32,816 nucleotides of DNA from Halalkalicoccus subterraneus (GTDB taxonomy: Archaea; Halobacteriota; Halobacteria; Halobacteriales; Halalkalicoccaceae), in contig NZ_RDQG01000058.1 of assembly GCF_003697815.1 (NCBI RefSeq), forward strand, positions 1 through 32,816. Reading direction: 5' to 3'. The notes beneath the pieces are model-generated. The model ran no database searches. It saw nothing but the letters and a program-made list of their open reading frames with translations, and had not been told where the DNA came from. The position numbers were made by a program, and so were the translations under genes. Below are positions 1 through 6,715 of the stretch, one piece after another (positions within the stretch are counted from its first letter, which is position 1; each line of letters opens with the position of its first letter).

Positions 1-147
1 CTGGGTTTGCTGGCTCATCACCTCGCTGACGAGGATCGCATAGGGGTCGTCGGTCCGGCGCCACGGGAACTCACGGTGATCCGTCTCGTACCACTCGATC
101 AGCGCCTCCCGGACGGCCCCGAACTCCGACGGTAACTCCCCACTCAT
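1..147 (-). CDS. mutY: A/G-specific adenine DNA glycosylase MutY, N-terminal part
   Basis: The minus strand encodes 49 residues from an ATG at 147 and runs off the window edge. The stretch WYETDHREFPWR, then DPYAILVSEVMSQQTQ, is the N-terminal helix region of MutY-type HhH-GPD glycosylases, which begin with a W(Y)..N/R.R.FPWR pattern and carry a conserved SE.M.QQTQ segment. MutY removes adenine mispaired with 8-oxoguanine in base-excision repair. The catalytic aspartate, the helix-hairpin-helix and the Fe-S cysteines lie outside the window, so a related endonuclease III-type paralogue is not fully excluded, but the QQTQ motif favours MutY. The gene is divergent from the AI-2E-family gene and shares its AT-rich upstream region. 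Confidence 0.85.
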   Translation of the reverse strand, partial: MSGELPSEFGAVREALIEWYETDHREFPWRRTDDPYAILVSEVMSQQTQ

Positions 148-213
148 CGGCCTGAACGCAGGGTTCGACCGGTTTAGTCCCCCCGATCCCGTTCGAACCG
201 TTCGTGTCCACCA

Positions 214-251
214 TTAGTGTAATAAAATTTATATTTGATTAGATATACTAA
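214..251 (+). promoter_or_regulatory. Promoter of the AI-2E-family gene with flanking inverted repeat
   Basis: An AT-rich island stands out from GC-rich surroundings. TTTATATTT at 228-236 lies 21-29 bp upstream of the ATG at 257 and fits an archaeal TATA box for a leaderless transcript. It is flanked by TTAGTGTA (214-221) and TATACTAA (244-251), which are inverted copies matching at 7 of 8 positions with centres 30 bp apart. The TATA call is well supported. The operator role is inference. Confidence 0.55.
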
Positions 252-256
252 TTTGT

Positions 257-1249
257 ATGAACAAACAACGGGGCTTCCTCCTCTTTTCCCTCGCGCTCTC
301 GGGACTGGTGGGGCTGTACGTGGTTCTCCCCTTCATCGAGTACGTGCTTGCGTCGGTCCTCCTGGCGTACGCCCTCTACCCGCTGCACGCGCGGCTTGCC
401 CCCCACATTGGACCGCGGCTTTCCCCGATCGCCCTGATCGCCCTCACGGGAGGGGTGGTCGTCCTCCCGTTCGTCCTCGTGTCGCTCGCACTCGTGCGCG
501 ACCTCCGGGCGCTCGCGGCCGGCGAGAGCGGGCTCCGTATCGGGGAGGTCGAGGCGTCCATCGCGACCTACACCGGTCGCGAGGTCGACATCGAGGGGCT
601 GGCGATGCTCGGAGCGGAGATGGCCTTCGAGTCGTCGTTTGACGGCATTACCGAACTCTTCGGCGCGGCGCTCCAGGCGCTGTTCGGGCTCGCGCTCGTG
701 CTGTTCTTGCTCTACTACCTGCTCAAGGACGGGGCGTGTTTCGTCTCGTGGCTGAAGGAGGCGACACCCCTTCCTCCGGACGTGACCGACCGGCTGTACT
801 GTCGCATCGACGCGACCACGTGGGCGGTGATCGTCGGGCACATCTTCGTCGCGTTCGTCCAGGGACTGGCCGGCGGGATCGGGCTGCTGATCGCGGGGGT
901 GCCAAGCCCCGTCTTCTGGACGGCCGTGATGGTCCTGCTCGCCCTGTTGCCGCTGATCGGGGCGTTTCTGGTTTGGGCCCCGGCGGGCGTCTACCTGTTG
1001 TTGATCGGCCAGCCCTACGCGGGGCTCTTCTTGCTCGTCTACGGGGTCGTCGTCGTGAGCATGATCGACAACTACCTCCGGCCGATCGTCATCGACTCGG
1101 GGGCGCAGCTCAATCCCGGCGTGATCTTGGTCGGCGTCTTCGGCGGGATCTACTCGCTGGGGTTCGTCGGGCTGTTCGTCGGCCCGATCGCGCTCGGGAT
1201 CCTGGGTGCGACCCTCTCGACGGTCACGAACGACTACCACCGCCTGTGA
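257..1249 (+). CDS. AI-2E family transporter (putative permease)
   Basis: This 330-residue integral membrane protein has about seven or eight hydrophobic segments and belongs to the AI-2E transporter/permease family (PF01594). The C-terminal half carries the family hallmark: FW.A..VLLALLPLIGAFLVWAPA, then a YGVVVVSMIDNYLRP segment, then LNPGVILVGVFGG and GLFVGPI. Some members export autoinducer-2 and others are ion antiporters or uncharacterised, so the substrate is unknown. A soluble loop at about residues 85-140 precedes the conserved half, as is usual in the family. The ATG start is supported by a TATA box 21-29 bp upstream. The gene is divergent from mutY and is followed in the same direction by the SDR gene after 134 bp. 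Confidence 0.85.
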   Translation: MNKQRGFLLFSLALSGLVGLYVVLPFIEYVLASVLLAYALYPLHARLAPHIGPRLSPIALIALTGGVVVLPFVLVSLALVRDLRALAAGESGLRIGEVEASIATYTGREVDIEGLAMLGAEMAFESSFDGITELFGAALQALFGLALVLFLLYYLLKDGACFVSWLKEATPLPPDVTDRLYCRIDATTWAVIVGHIFVAFVQGLAGGIGLLIAGVPSPVFWTAVMVLLALLPLIGAFLVWAPAGVYLLLIGQPYAGLFLLVYGVVVVSMIDNYLRPIVIDSGAQLNPGVILVGVFGGIYSLGFVGLFVGPIALGILGATLSTVTNDYHRL

Positions 1250-1383
1250 GGGCAGTACTCGGGTCGGGACCGGCACCATAGCGACTTCGAGTGTCGGTTC
1301 GTCTCCGGGGACGCCCTCGTTGGAAACGGACAGCCTTGCTTCGACCCGGCCCGGTTTAGGTACCACGGCGTTATCCGCCATCG

Positions 1384-2145
1384 ATGACAACGACCGCTGA
1401 GGGTCAGCTGGCAGGACAGGCCGCGCTCGTCACCGGGGCGTCCTCGGGCATCGGCGCCGCGACCGCACGCGCGCTCGCCGACGCAGGCGCATCGGTCGCG
1501 CTCGCTGCGCGCCGCGAGGAACGCCTCGAAGAGCTCGCCGACGAGATCGAATCCGACGGCGGCGAGGCGTTCGTCGTGCCGACCGACGCCACCGACGAAT
1601 CGCAGGTCCGTGAGATGGTCGACACCACCGTTGAGGAGTTCGGCGGGCTCGACGTGCTGGTCAACAACGCGGGCGTCATGCTTCTCGAACCGATCGCGGA
1701 GGCCGACCCCGACGACTGGCAGCAGATGCTCGACCTCAACGTCCAGGGGCTGATGGTCGCCTCGCAGGCCGCCCTCGGACACATGCAAGAGGAGGGTGCG
1801 GGCGACATCGTGAACCTCTCGTCGGTCGCCGGCCGGAAGGCGTATGCGGGATCGAGCGGCTACAACGCCTCGAAGTTCGGCGTCACCGCCTTCTCGGAGG
1901 CGCTTCGCGAGGAGGTCGTCGATTCGGACGTCCGGGTCACGACCATCGAACCCGGCGTGGTCGACACCGAACTCGCAGAGCACATCCCCGACAAGGACCA
2001 AAAGGAGCAGATCGAGGGGATGATGGACGAGATGGAGCCGCTCCGTCCGGAGGACATCGCCCGCTCGATCCGCTTTGCGGTGACCCAGCCCAGCCACGTC
2101 GATATCAACGAACTACTGATCCGGCCCACGCGCCAGGAACTGTAG
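1384..2145 (+). CDS. SDR family NAD(P)-dependent oxidoreductase
   Basis: This 253-residue classical short-chain dehydrogenase/reductase has a Rossmann cofactor motif TGASSGIG at residues 17-24, NNAG at 94-97, and the catalytic Ser (146/147), Tyr160 and Lys164 in YNASK. Arginines just after the second beta strand (AARREERL, about 42-49) suggest NADP(H) rather than NAD(H). The C-terminus, with VDINELLIRPT, is typical of a group common in haloarchaea and of YdfG-like enzymes that act on small hydroxy acids or alcohols. The true substrate is not known. Length is normal for the family. A TATA-like TTTAGG lies near 1353, about 30 bp before the ATG, so the transcript is probably leaderless and independent of the upstream membrane protein. 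Confidence 0.9.
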   Translation: MTTTAEGQLAGQAALVTGASSGIGAATARALADAGASVALAARREERLEELADEIESDGGEAFVVPTDATDESQVREMVDTTVEEFGGLDVLVNNAGVMLLEPIAEADPDDWQQMLDLNVQGLMVASQAALGHMQEEGAGDIVNLSSVAGRKAYAGSSGYNASKFGVTAFSEALREEVVDSDVRVTTIEPGVVDTELAEHIPDKDQKEQIEGMMDEMEPLRPEDIARSIRFAVTQPSHVDINELLIRPTRQEL

Positions 2146-2199
2146 CGATAGCATACGGGAAGTCGAAACCCGTATTCCGCCACCGGCCCGACCGGGAGT

Positions 2200-2529
2200 A
2201 TGAGCCTCGACGACATCACCGGCGACGTCGAATCGGCCTACTCGGAGCTGGACGACGAGCTGTCGGTCGCGCTCGACAGCCAGACGAGAAACGAGCTCGC
2301 CGTGCTGACGGCGGCGCTTGGTCCCGAGAGCACCGACGACCTCGTGCGCCGGGCGGTCCACCTCCTCTTTCAGTCGACGACCGACACCGGCCAGCTCGAC
2401 ATGCACCTCCGGCGCAACTACGACGTCACTTACGACGAGTACCTCTCGGGGATGACCTACGAGGAGATGAGCGGCGGGTCGGTCCCGACCGAACAGACCG
2501 ACGGGAAGGAGCGTCGCTACCAGTTCTAG
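2200..2529 (+). CDS. Small acidic protein of unknown function
   Basis: This 109-residue soluble acidic protein is not assigned to a named family. The N-terminal half (about residues 1-65) is predicted helical, with a pattern of alternating Leu/Ala and acidic residues, and includes SQTRNELAVLTAALG and TDDLVRRAVHLLFQ, which resemble the helical packing of small DNA-binding or dimerisation domains. A second segment contains the tyrosine-rich YDVTYDEYLSGMTYEEM. There is no signal peptide, membrane segment or metal motif. The ATG at 2200 follows the SDR stop by 54 bp in the same direction, and the acidic codon and residue use matches its neighbours, so it is likely a real gene. Function is unknown. 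Confidence 0.7.
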   Translation: MSLDDITGDVESAYSELDDELSVALDSQTRNELAVLTAALGPESTDDLVRRAVHLLFQSTTDTGQLDMHLRRNYDVTYDEYLSGMTYEEMSGGSVPTEQTDGKERRYQF

Positions 2530-2584
2530 ACGCTCGGCGCGGACTTTCGATAGCCTGTTGATCCATCGTCCCGTAGTCGCGACA

Positions 2585-3136
2585 ATGGCAGACGAGCCAC
2601 GTCGGATCGACGACGGCTGGGAGGCGATCGTCTACGACCTCGACGGGACGCTCGTGGACCTGGCGGTCGACTGGGACGAGGTCGCGACCGCGGTGGTGAA
2701 GACGTTCGCCGAACGGGACGTCGACACCAGCGGCACCCTCTGGGACCTGCTCGAACGCGCCTCGGAGGTCGATCTGCGGGAACGAGTCGAGGAGATCATC
2801 GCCGAGTACGAACGCGGAGGCGCCCACCGCTCCGTGCGCTTGGCCCTCGCCGAGCAGGTCGTCGCCGAGGACCGCCCGGTCGCGGTCTGCTCGCTCAACT
2901 GCGAGGAGGCCTGCCGGATCGCACTCGAGGAACACGGCCTCACGGAGCACGTCGACGCGGTGATCGGCCGGGACTCGGTTGCGAAGCCCAAACCCGACCC
3001 CGAGCCGCTGGTGGCGGCCGCCAGGGCCCTCGGCGTTCCGCTCGGTCGGACGGTGTTCGTCGGGGACACCGACAGGGACGCGATCACGGCCGAGCGCGCC
3101 GGAACCGGGTTTCTGTACGTCCGGGACCTCGATTAG
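2585..3136 (+). CDS. HAD superfamily hydrolase (phosphoglycolate-phosphatase-like)
   Basis: This 183-residue HAD-family phosphatase starts at the ATG at 2585. An upstream in-frame TTG at 2558 is less likely. Motif I is YDLDGTLVD, with nucleophile Asp18 and acid/base Asp20. Motif II is the Ser in AVCSLN near residue 95, motif III is the Lys in KPKPDP near 130, and motif IV is VFVGDTDRD near 155. A small helical cap lies between motifs I and II. These features fit subfamily IA, which contains phosphoglycolate and other small-molecule phosphatases. The substrate cannot be told from the sequence. The stop overlaps the convergent DUF5822-like gene by 4 bp. Confidence 0.88.
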   Translation: MADEPRRIDDGWEAIVYDLDGTLVDLAVDWDEVATAVVKTFAERDVDTSGTLWDLLERASEVDLRERVEEIIAEYERGGAHRSVRLALAEQVVAEDRPVAVCSLNCEEACRIALEEHGLTEHVDAVIGRDSVAKPKPDPEPLVAAARALGVPLGRTVFVGDTDRDAITAERAGTGFLYVRDLD

Positions 3137-3372
3137 TCGTCCGCGGCCCGTCTTCGTGCGTAGAGGAACGTCGTAAGCCCGATAGCGATCCAGACGACCG
3201 ACCCGACTCTGATCGTGAACTCGAGTCGATCGCCCCACGTCGGCAGCGTCGTCCCCGTCGAGAGCAGCGCGACGACCGGCGCGCCGACGACGATGGTGAG
3301 GACGAACGTCACCTGCATGACCCACCCGTAGTCGGTTCCCTCCGGATCGTGGCGCTCGACAGGTTCTGGCAC
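3133..3372 (-). CDS. Small two-helix membrane protein, DUF5822-like
   Basis: This protein of about 79 residues has two hydrophobic segments, VMQVTFVLTIVVGAPVVALL and VGSVVWIAIGLTTFLYA, and a short basic C-terminus. The conserved-looking block DPEGTDYGWVMQ just before the first helix matches my memory of the haloarchaeal DUF5822 family, whose function is unknown. I chose the GTG at 3372 because family-like sequence starts there. An alternative GTG at 3414 overlaps the P450 stop codon (GTGA) and would add 14 residues with a basic, non-haloarchaeal composition. It lies directly behind the P450 gene and may be co-transcribed with it. Its end overlaps the convergent HAD gene by 4 bp. Confidence 0.72.
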   Translation of the reverse strand: MPEPVERHDPEGTDYGWVMQVTFVLTIVVGAPVVALLSTGTTLPTWGDRLEFTIRVGSVVWIAIGLTTFLYARRRAADD

Positions 3373-3410
3373 GGGCGAACGTTGACGTGAGGGGAGTAAT
3401 CGCTGCCGGT

Positions 3411-4577
3411 TCACTCCAGTCGGACCGGCAGCGAGCGAAGCCCATGGAGGAACGGGCTCGTCACCGGCGGGTGCTCCCCGTCGACGACCGCGAGGTTCGG
3501 ATACCGATCGTAGAGGGTTTCGAGCGCGACGCGCGCTTCGAGCCGGGCGAACTGTGCGCCCAGACAGTAGTGGATCCCGTGGCCGAACCCGACGTGTGCG
3601 ACCTCGCGTCCGGGTCGAAACATCTCCGGCGAGTCGAAGACGGTCGGATCGTGGTTGGCGGCCCCGAGCCAGACGTGGACGTGCTCGCCCGCCTCGATCC
3701 GCTCGCCGGCGACCGTGGCGTCCCGAGTGGCGTAGCGCGCGATCGCCTGAACGGGCGCGCGATACCGGATCGTCTCCTCAGTCGCCGCCGGAAGGTCCTC
3801 GTGGATCGCCTCGCCGTCTTCGGCGTCCGAAAACGACCGGACGGCGTTCGTGAGGAGGTTCGTCGTCGTGATGTTGCCCGCGACGAGCAACAGCGCACAG
3901 AACCCCAACAGATCCCATTCGCTCAGGTCTTCCTCGATGAGCGCGGAGACGAGATCGTCGCGGGGATCGGCCTTCCGCTGCTCGATGAGGTCGGTGAGAT
4001 AGACCCCGAGTTCGCCCTGGATCCGCTCGGCGCGGTCGGTGTTGACCGTCGTGGGATCCACCAGATCGGTGTCGCCGGCGAGGCCGAGCGACCACTCGCG
4101 GAACTGCGCGCGGTCTTCCGTCGGGACGCCGAGCAGTTCGGCGATCATCATCACCGGTAGGGGGTAGGCGAACTCCTCGACGAGATCCATCTCCGATTCG
4201 GCCTCGTCGAGTAAGTCGCTCGCGATCCGTTCGACGTCGGATTCGAGGTCGGCGATGGCCCCCGGACGGAAGAAGGATTCGACCATCGAGCGCAGCCGAT
4301 CGTGGCGCGGCGGATCGGTGTTGATCAGCGACGTGCCGATGATATCGAGGTCGCCCCCAGTGGCCATCGAGCCGTTCGAGGTGAACGCCTCGGGATCGCC
4401 GAGCACCCGTTTGACCGCCGCGTAGCCGAAGACGTCCCACGACCGCCTGTCGGGATCGTACCGGACCGGTGACTCGGCGTGGCGCTCCCGGAACCACGGG
4501 AACGGATCCCGCTGACGCGCGGTCGTCGCGGCCTCCGCCGGAAGAGTGAGAAACTGCTGATCGTCGGACTGAGCCAT
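3411..4577 (-). CDS. Cytochrome P450
   Basis: This is a soluble bacterial/archaeal-type cytochrome P450 of 388 residues. The heme-binding loop is FGHGIHYCLG, with the thiolate ligand at Cys338, and the K-helix ExxR is in EETIRY. The I-helix reads LLVAGNITTTN near residue 230: it keeps the Gly and Thr of the oxygen-activation motif but has Asn-Ile where an acidic residue usually precedes the Thr pair. The sequence TDPPRHDRLRSMV in the C-helix region (WxxxR-like) and FLHGLRSLPVRLE at the end are typical of CYP107/109-like enzymes. Such enzymes need a ferredoxin partner, and none is encoded nearby. I chose the ATG at 4577 because upstream in-frame sequence is not acidic and a TATA-like box lies 24-33 bp before it. 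The substrate is unknown. Confidence 0.93.
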   Translation of the reverse strand: MAQSDDQQFLTLPAEAATTARQRDPFPWFRERHAESPVRYDPDRRSWDVFGYAAVKRVLGDPEAFTSNGSMATGGDLDIIGTSLINTDPPRHDRLRSMVESFFRPGAIADLESDVERIASDLLDEAESEMDLVEEFAYPLPVMMIAELLGVPTEDRAQFREWSLGLAGDTDLVDPTTVNTDRAERIQGELGVYLTDLIEQRKADPRDDLVSALIEEDLSEWDLLGFCALLLVAGNITTTNLLTNAVRSFSDAEDGEAIHEDLPAATEETIRYRAPVQAIARYATRDATVAGERIEAGEHVHVWLGAANHDPTVFDSPEMFRPGREVAHVGFGHGIHYCLGAQFARLEARVALETLYDRYPNLAVVDGEHPPVTSPFLHGLRSLPVRLE

Positions 4578-4600
4578 GGCGAACGGACGATCATGAGCCG

Positions 4601-4657
4601 TATTATGATATTGGTTGCAACTGATACTCAAATAGCTCAACAACTATTTCTATAGTT
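4601..4657 (-). promoter_or_regulatory. P450 promoter region with palindrome
   Basis: TATTATGATA at 4601-4610 lies 24-33 bp upstream of the P450 ATG and fits a TATA box for a leaderless transcript. Further upstream, AACTATTTCTATAGTT at 4642-4657 is a perfect inverted repeat with 6-bp arms and a 4-base centre, in a local AT-rich stretch. It could be a regulator site, but it could equally be chance in AT-rich DNA. Confidence 0.4.
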
Positions 4658-4725
4658 TTAGGCTACAATTCATCCGTATCGCAAAGCACGACGATCCGTC
4701 CCGAACCTCCCGCGGAACCCGCCGA

Positions 4726-4733
4726 TTTATCAA
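4726..4733 (+). promoter_or_regulatory. TATA-like box of panB
   Basis: TTTATCAA lies 22-29 bp upstream of the panB ATG in GC-rich surroundings, as expected for a leaderless haloarchaeal transcript. The rest of the 4578-4754 interval contains only the P450 promoter region and no supported gene. Confidence 0.5.
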
Positions 4734-4754
4734 CGGCGGCGATAACCCTCGCGT

Positions 4755-5561
4755 ATGCCGACCGTTGCGGACCTGCGCACCAGCGAAGAGCCGATCACGA
4801 TGCTGACCGCGTACGACGCCCCCACGGCCGAACTGATCGAGGCCGCGGGAATCGACGTCGTCCTCGTCGGCGACAGCATGGGAAACGCCGTTTTGGGCCA
4901 CGAAACGACGCTTCCCGTCACCACCGAGGAGGTCGCGAGCCGGACCGCCGCCGTCTCGCGCGCGACCGATGACGTCCTCGTCGTCGCGGACATGCCGTTT
5001 CTCTCCGTCGGCGTGAGCGAGGAGAGTAGTATAGAGAACGCCGGCCGGATGGTCAAGGAGGCCGGCGCGGACGCCGTCAAACTCGAAAGCGGACCCCACA
5101 CCGTCGAGCTGACCGAGCGGCTCGTCGAGTTGGGGATCCCCGTGATGGCTCACCTCGGACTCACGCCACAACGTGTCAACCAGCTCGGCGGCTACGGCCG
5201 CCAAGGCACCACGAAGGACGCGGCACGGGAGATCCTCGACCTCGCGCGCGCCCACGAGGAGGCCGGCGCGTTCTCGCTCGTGCTCGAACACGTCCCCGCA
5301 AACCTCGCCGCCGGGATCACCGAGGAGCTCTCGATCCCGACGATCGGGATCGGTGCCGGACCCGACTGTGACGGGCAAGTACTGGTGATCACCGACGTGA
5401 TCGGACTGGGCAAGTGGTCCCCGCCCTTCTCGACGCAGTTCGGCGACGTGCGAAGCGAGATCGAATCCGCGGTCGGAGCGTACAAGGAGGCCGTCGAGAG
5501 CGGGGAGTTCCCCGCCGAGGAACACTCCGAAACGGTCGAGGAAGTGGACGATGTCTACTGA
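4755..5561 (+). CDS. panB: 3-methyl-2-oxobutanoate hydroxymethyltransferase (PanB)
   Basis: This 268-residue protein has the normal length of ketopantoate hydroxymethyltransferase, which transfers a hydroxymethyl group from methylene-tetrahydrofolate (or an archaeal equivalent) to 2-oxoisovalerate in the first committed step of pantoate and coenzyme A synthesis. Family signatures are MLTAYDAPTAEL, VLVGDSMGN with a metal-ligand Asp, the second metal Asp in VVADMPF, KLESG, GHLGLTPQ-type sequence (MAHLGLTPQRVNQLGGY), LVLEHVPANLA with the catalytic Glu, and IGIGAGPDCDGQVLV. It is a cytosolic (beta/alpha)8-barrel enzyme. A TATA box 22-29 bp upstream supports the ATG. It overlaps the convergent hydrolase gene by 7 bp. 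The later archaeal CoA genes are not in this window. Confidence 0.96.
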   Translation: MPTVADLRTSEEPITMLTAYDAPTAELIEAAGIDVVLVGDSMGNAVLGHETTLPVTTEEVASRTAAVSRATDDVLVVADMPFLSVGVSEESSIENAGRMVKEAGADAVKLESGPHTVELTERLVELGIPVMAHLGLTPQRVNQLGGYGRQGTTKDAAREILDLARAHEEAGAFSLVLEHVPANLAAGITEELSIPTIGIGAGPDCDGQVLVITDVIGLGKWSPPFSTQFGDVRSEIESAVGAYKEAVESGEFPAEEHSETVEEVDDVY

Positions 5562-6325
5562 TCGAGGAACTTCGAAACGACTCCGTTGAACTCCTCGGAT
5601 CGTTCGAGTATCGCCAGGTGGGCGGCCTCAGGAATCGTTTCGAACTCACCATCGGGGATCTCCTCGGCCAAATACTCGTGGTATTGGACGGGAGTCAGCC
5701 GGTCGTGTTCGCCACAGACCGCGAGCGTCGGGGCGTCGATTCGGTCGAGTTCGCCGCGCACGTCAAAGGTGTGACAGCTCTTGAAGTCGCGTTCGACCAC
5801 CGCGCGCCCGCACGATTCCATACACTCCCGTGAGTGGGCGAGGAGGTGCTCGTCGGCGGCCTCGGAGAAGAGGTGGCCGGGTTCGTGGAGGAACTCGACC
5901 GCCCGCTCGAAATCCTCGGCGAGCCACGCGAGCAGGTCTTCGAGGACGGCGAGTCGCGCGCCCGTACCGGCCAGTACGAGCGCAACGGGTTCGAACTCGC
6001 GACGGAGCGCGATGTGGAGGGCAACGGCCCCGCCCAGCGAGTTGCCGACGAGGATCCGTGAGTCCGTCTCACGCGCGACCGCGAGCACGTCGTCGGCGTA
6101 CGCCGACAGCGTACTGAAGCCCGCGTCGGCCTCGATATCCTCGCTGTCACCGTGACCCGACAGATCGAGCGCGACCACGGGCCGTTCGTCGGCCAGTCGG
6201 GACTGTGACTTCCAGACGCCGCGCGAGCCGCCGCTCCCGTGGATGCACAGCATCGACTCGCCCGATCCACCCCGGTCGTGGCGTTCGTAGGCGGTCTCCC
6301 GGCCGTGATGCGAGACGGTTTCCAT
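5555..6325 (-). CDS. Alpha/beta fold hydrolase
   Basis: This 256-residue protein has the alpha/beta-hydrolase core: oxyanion-hole motif HGSGGS at residues 29-34, nucleophile elbow GNSLGG with Ser96, a late acid in CGEHDRLTP and a catalytic His in EAAHLAIL. The cap between beta strands 6 and 7 is short and helical. The closest families by eye are MhpC/BioH-like esterases. The substrate is not known. I chose the ATG at 6325 because the preceding in-frame residues lack family similarity and the METVSHHGRETAYERH start aligns with the usual first beta strand. It is convergent with panB (7-bp overlap) and divergent from the cdc48 operon. Confidence 0.88.
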   Translation of the reverse strand: METVSHHGRETAYERHDRGGSGESMLCIHGSGGSRGVWKSQSRLADERPVVALDLSGHGDSEDIEADAGFSTLSAYADDVLAVARETDSRILVGNSLGGAVALHIALRREFEPVALVLAGTGARLAVLEDLLAWLAEDFERAVEFLHEPGHLFSEAADEHLLAHSRECMESCGRAVVERDFKSCHTFDVRGELDRIDAPTLAVCGEHDRLTPVQYHEYLAEEIPDGEFETIPEAAHLAILERSEEFNGVVSKFLDQ

Positions 6326-6427
6326 ACGGCCGGTTCGACCGCTCGGCTGATAAAGCTCATTACCCTGAACGACAATACTACCGTTCGAGAGCGATCGGTC
6401 GACAGTAATGCTACTGCCGGAGAAGCC

Positions 6428-6460
6428 TTTATATACTCTCATGACTAACCTGTAGTTAGT
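6428..6460 (+). promoter_or_regulatory. cdc48 operon promoter: TATA box plus perfect inverted repeat
   Basis: TTTATATAC at 6428-6436 is a strong TATA box 31-39 bp before the ATG at 6467. Between it and the start codon lies ACTAACCTGTAGTTAGT at 6444-6460, a perfect inverted repeat with 6-bp arms and a 5-base centre. A transcript initiated about 25 bp after the TATA box would begin at or just after this repeat, so a bound protein would block transcription. The TATA box is clear. The operator role is inference. Confidence 0.6.
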
Positions 6461-6466
6461 ACCAAC

Positions 6467-6715
6467 ATGAATCCACAACACAGAGCGGACGGGCGCGAGA
6501 CGTTCGCACGACAGTACGAGTACGACGACGGGACCGTGGTCGCCGTGGACCTCGGAACGGAAGCGAGCGACGCGACCGTCGACGTCGTCGGTGGGACGGC
6601 GATCGTCGTCGTCGACACCACCGAGGGCGAGCGCCAGGAGGAGTTCGACCTCCCGGCGGATGACGCACGAGCGTTTATCAGAAACGGCGTTCTCACGATA
6701 GAGGTGAACGCATGA
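6467..6715 (+). CDS. Hsp20-like small protein upstream of Cdc48 (DUF7127-like)
   Basis: This 82-residue acidic protein has an alternating beta pattern: [51 protein letters not shown]. The final [11 protein letters not shown] segment is the signature of alpha-crystallin/Hsp20-like folds, and the length is that of a minimal domain without the arms of true small heat-shock proteins. I recall this family as haloarchaeal DUF7127 next to cdc48, but cannot verify the number. The stop overlaps the cdc48 start as ATGA, so the two are translationally coupled. The inference is that it serves as an adaptor, co-chaperone or substrate delivery factor for the Cdc48 unfoldase. It has its own strong TATA box. 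Confidence 0.8.
   Translation: MNPQHRADGRETFARQYEYDDGTVVAVDLGTEASDATVDVVGGTAIVVVDTTEGERQEEFDLPADDARAFIRNGVLTIEVNA

Noticed and set aside
248-1390. Long open frame on the minus strand opposite the AI-2E-family gene
   Set aside because: It is the antisense of the real gene. Its composition (many Arg, Asp, Gly and Gln and no hydrophobic core) is what a shadow frame of GC-rich coding DNA gives, and the plus strand has clear family motifs.
4578-4643. Upstream extension of the P450 to an ATG at 4643
   Set aside because: The added residues have no P450 similarity and the TATA-like box would lie inside the coding sequence.
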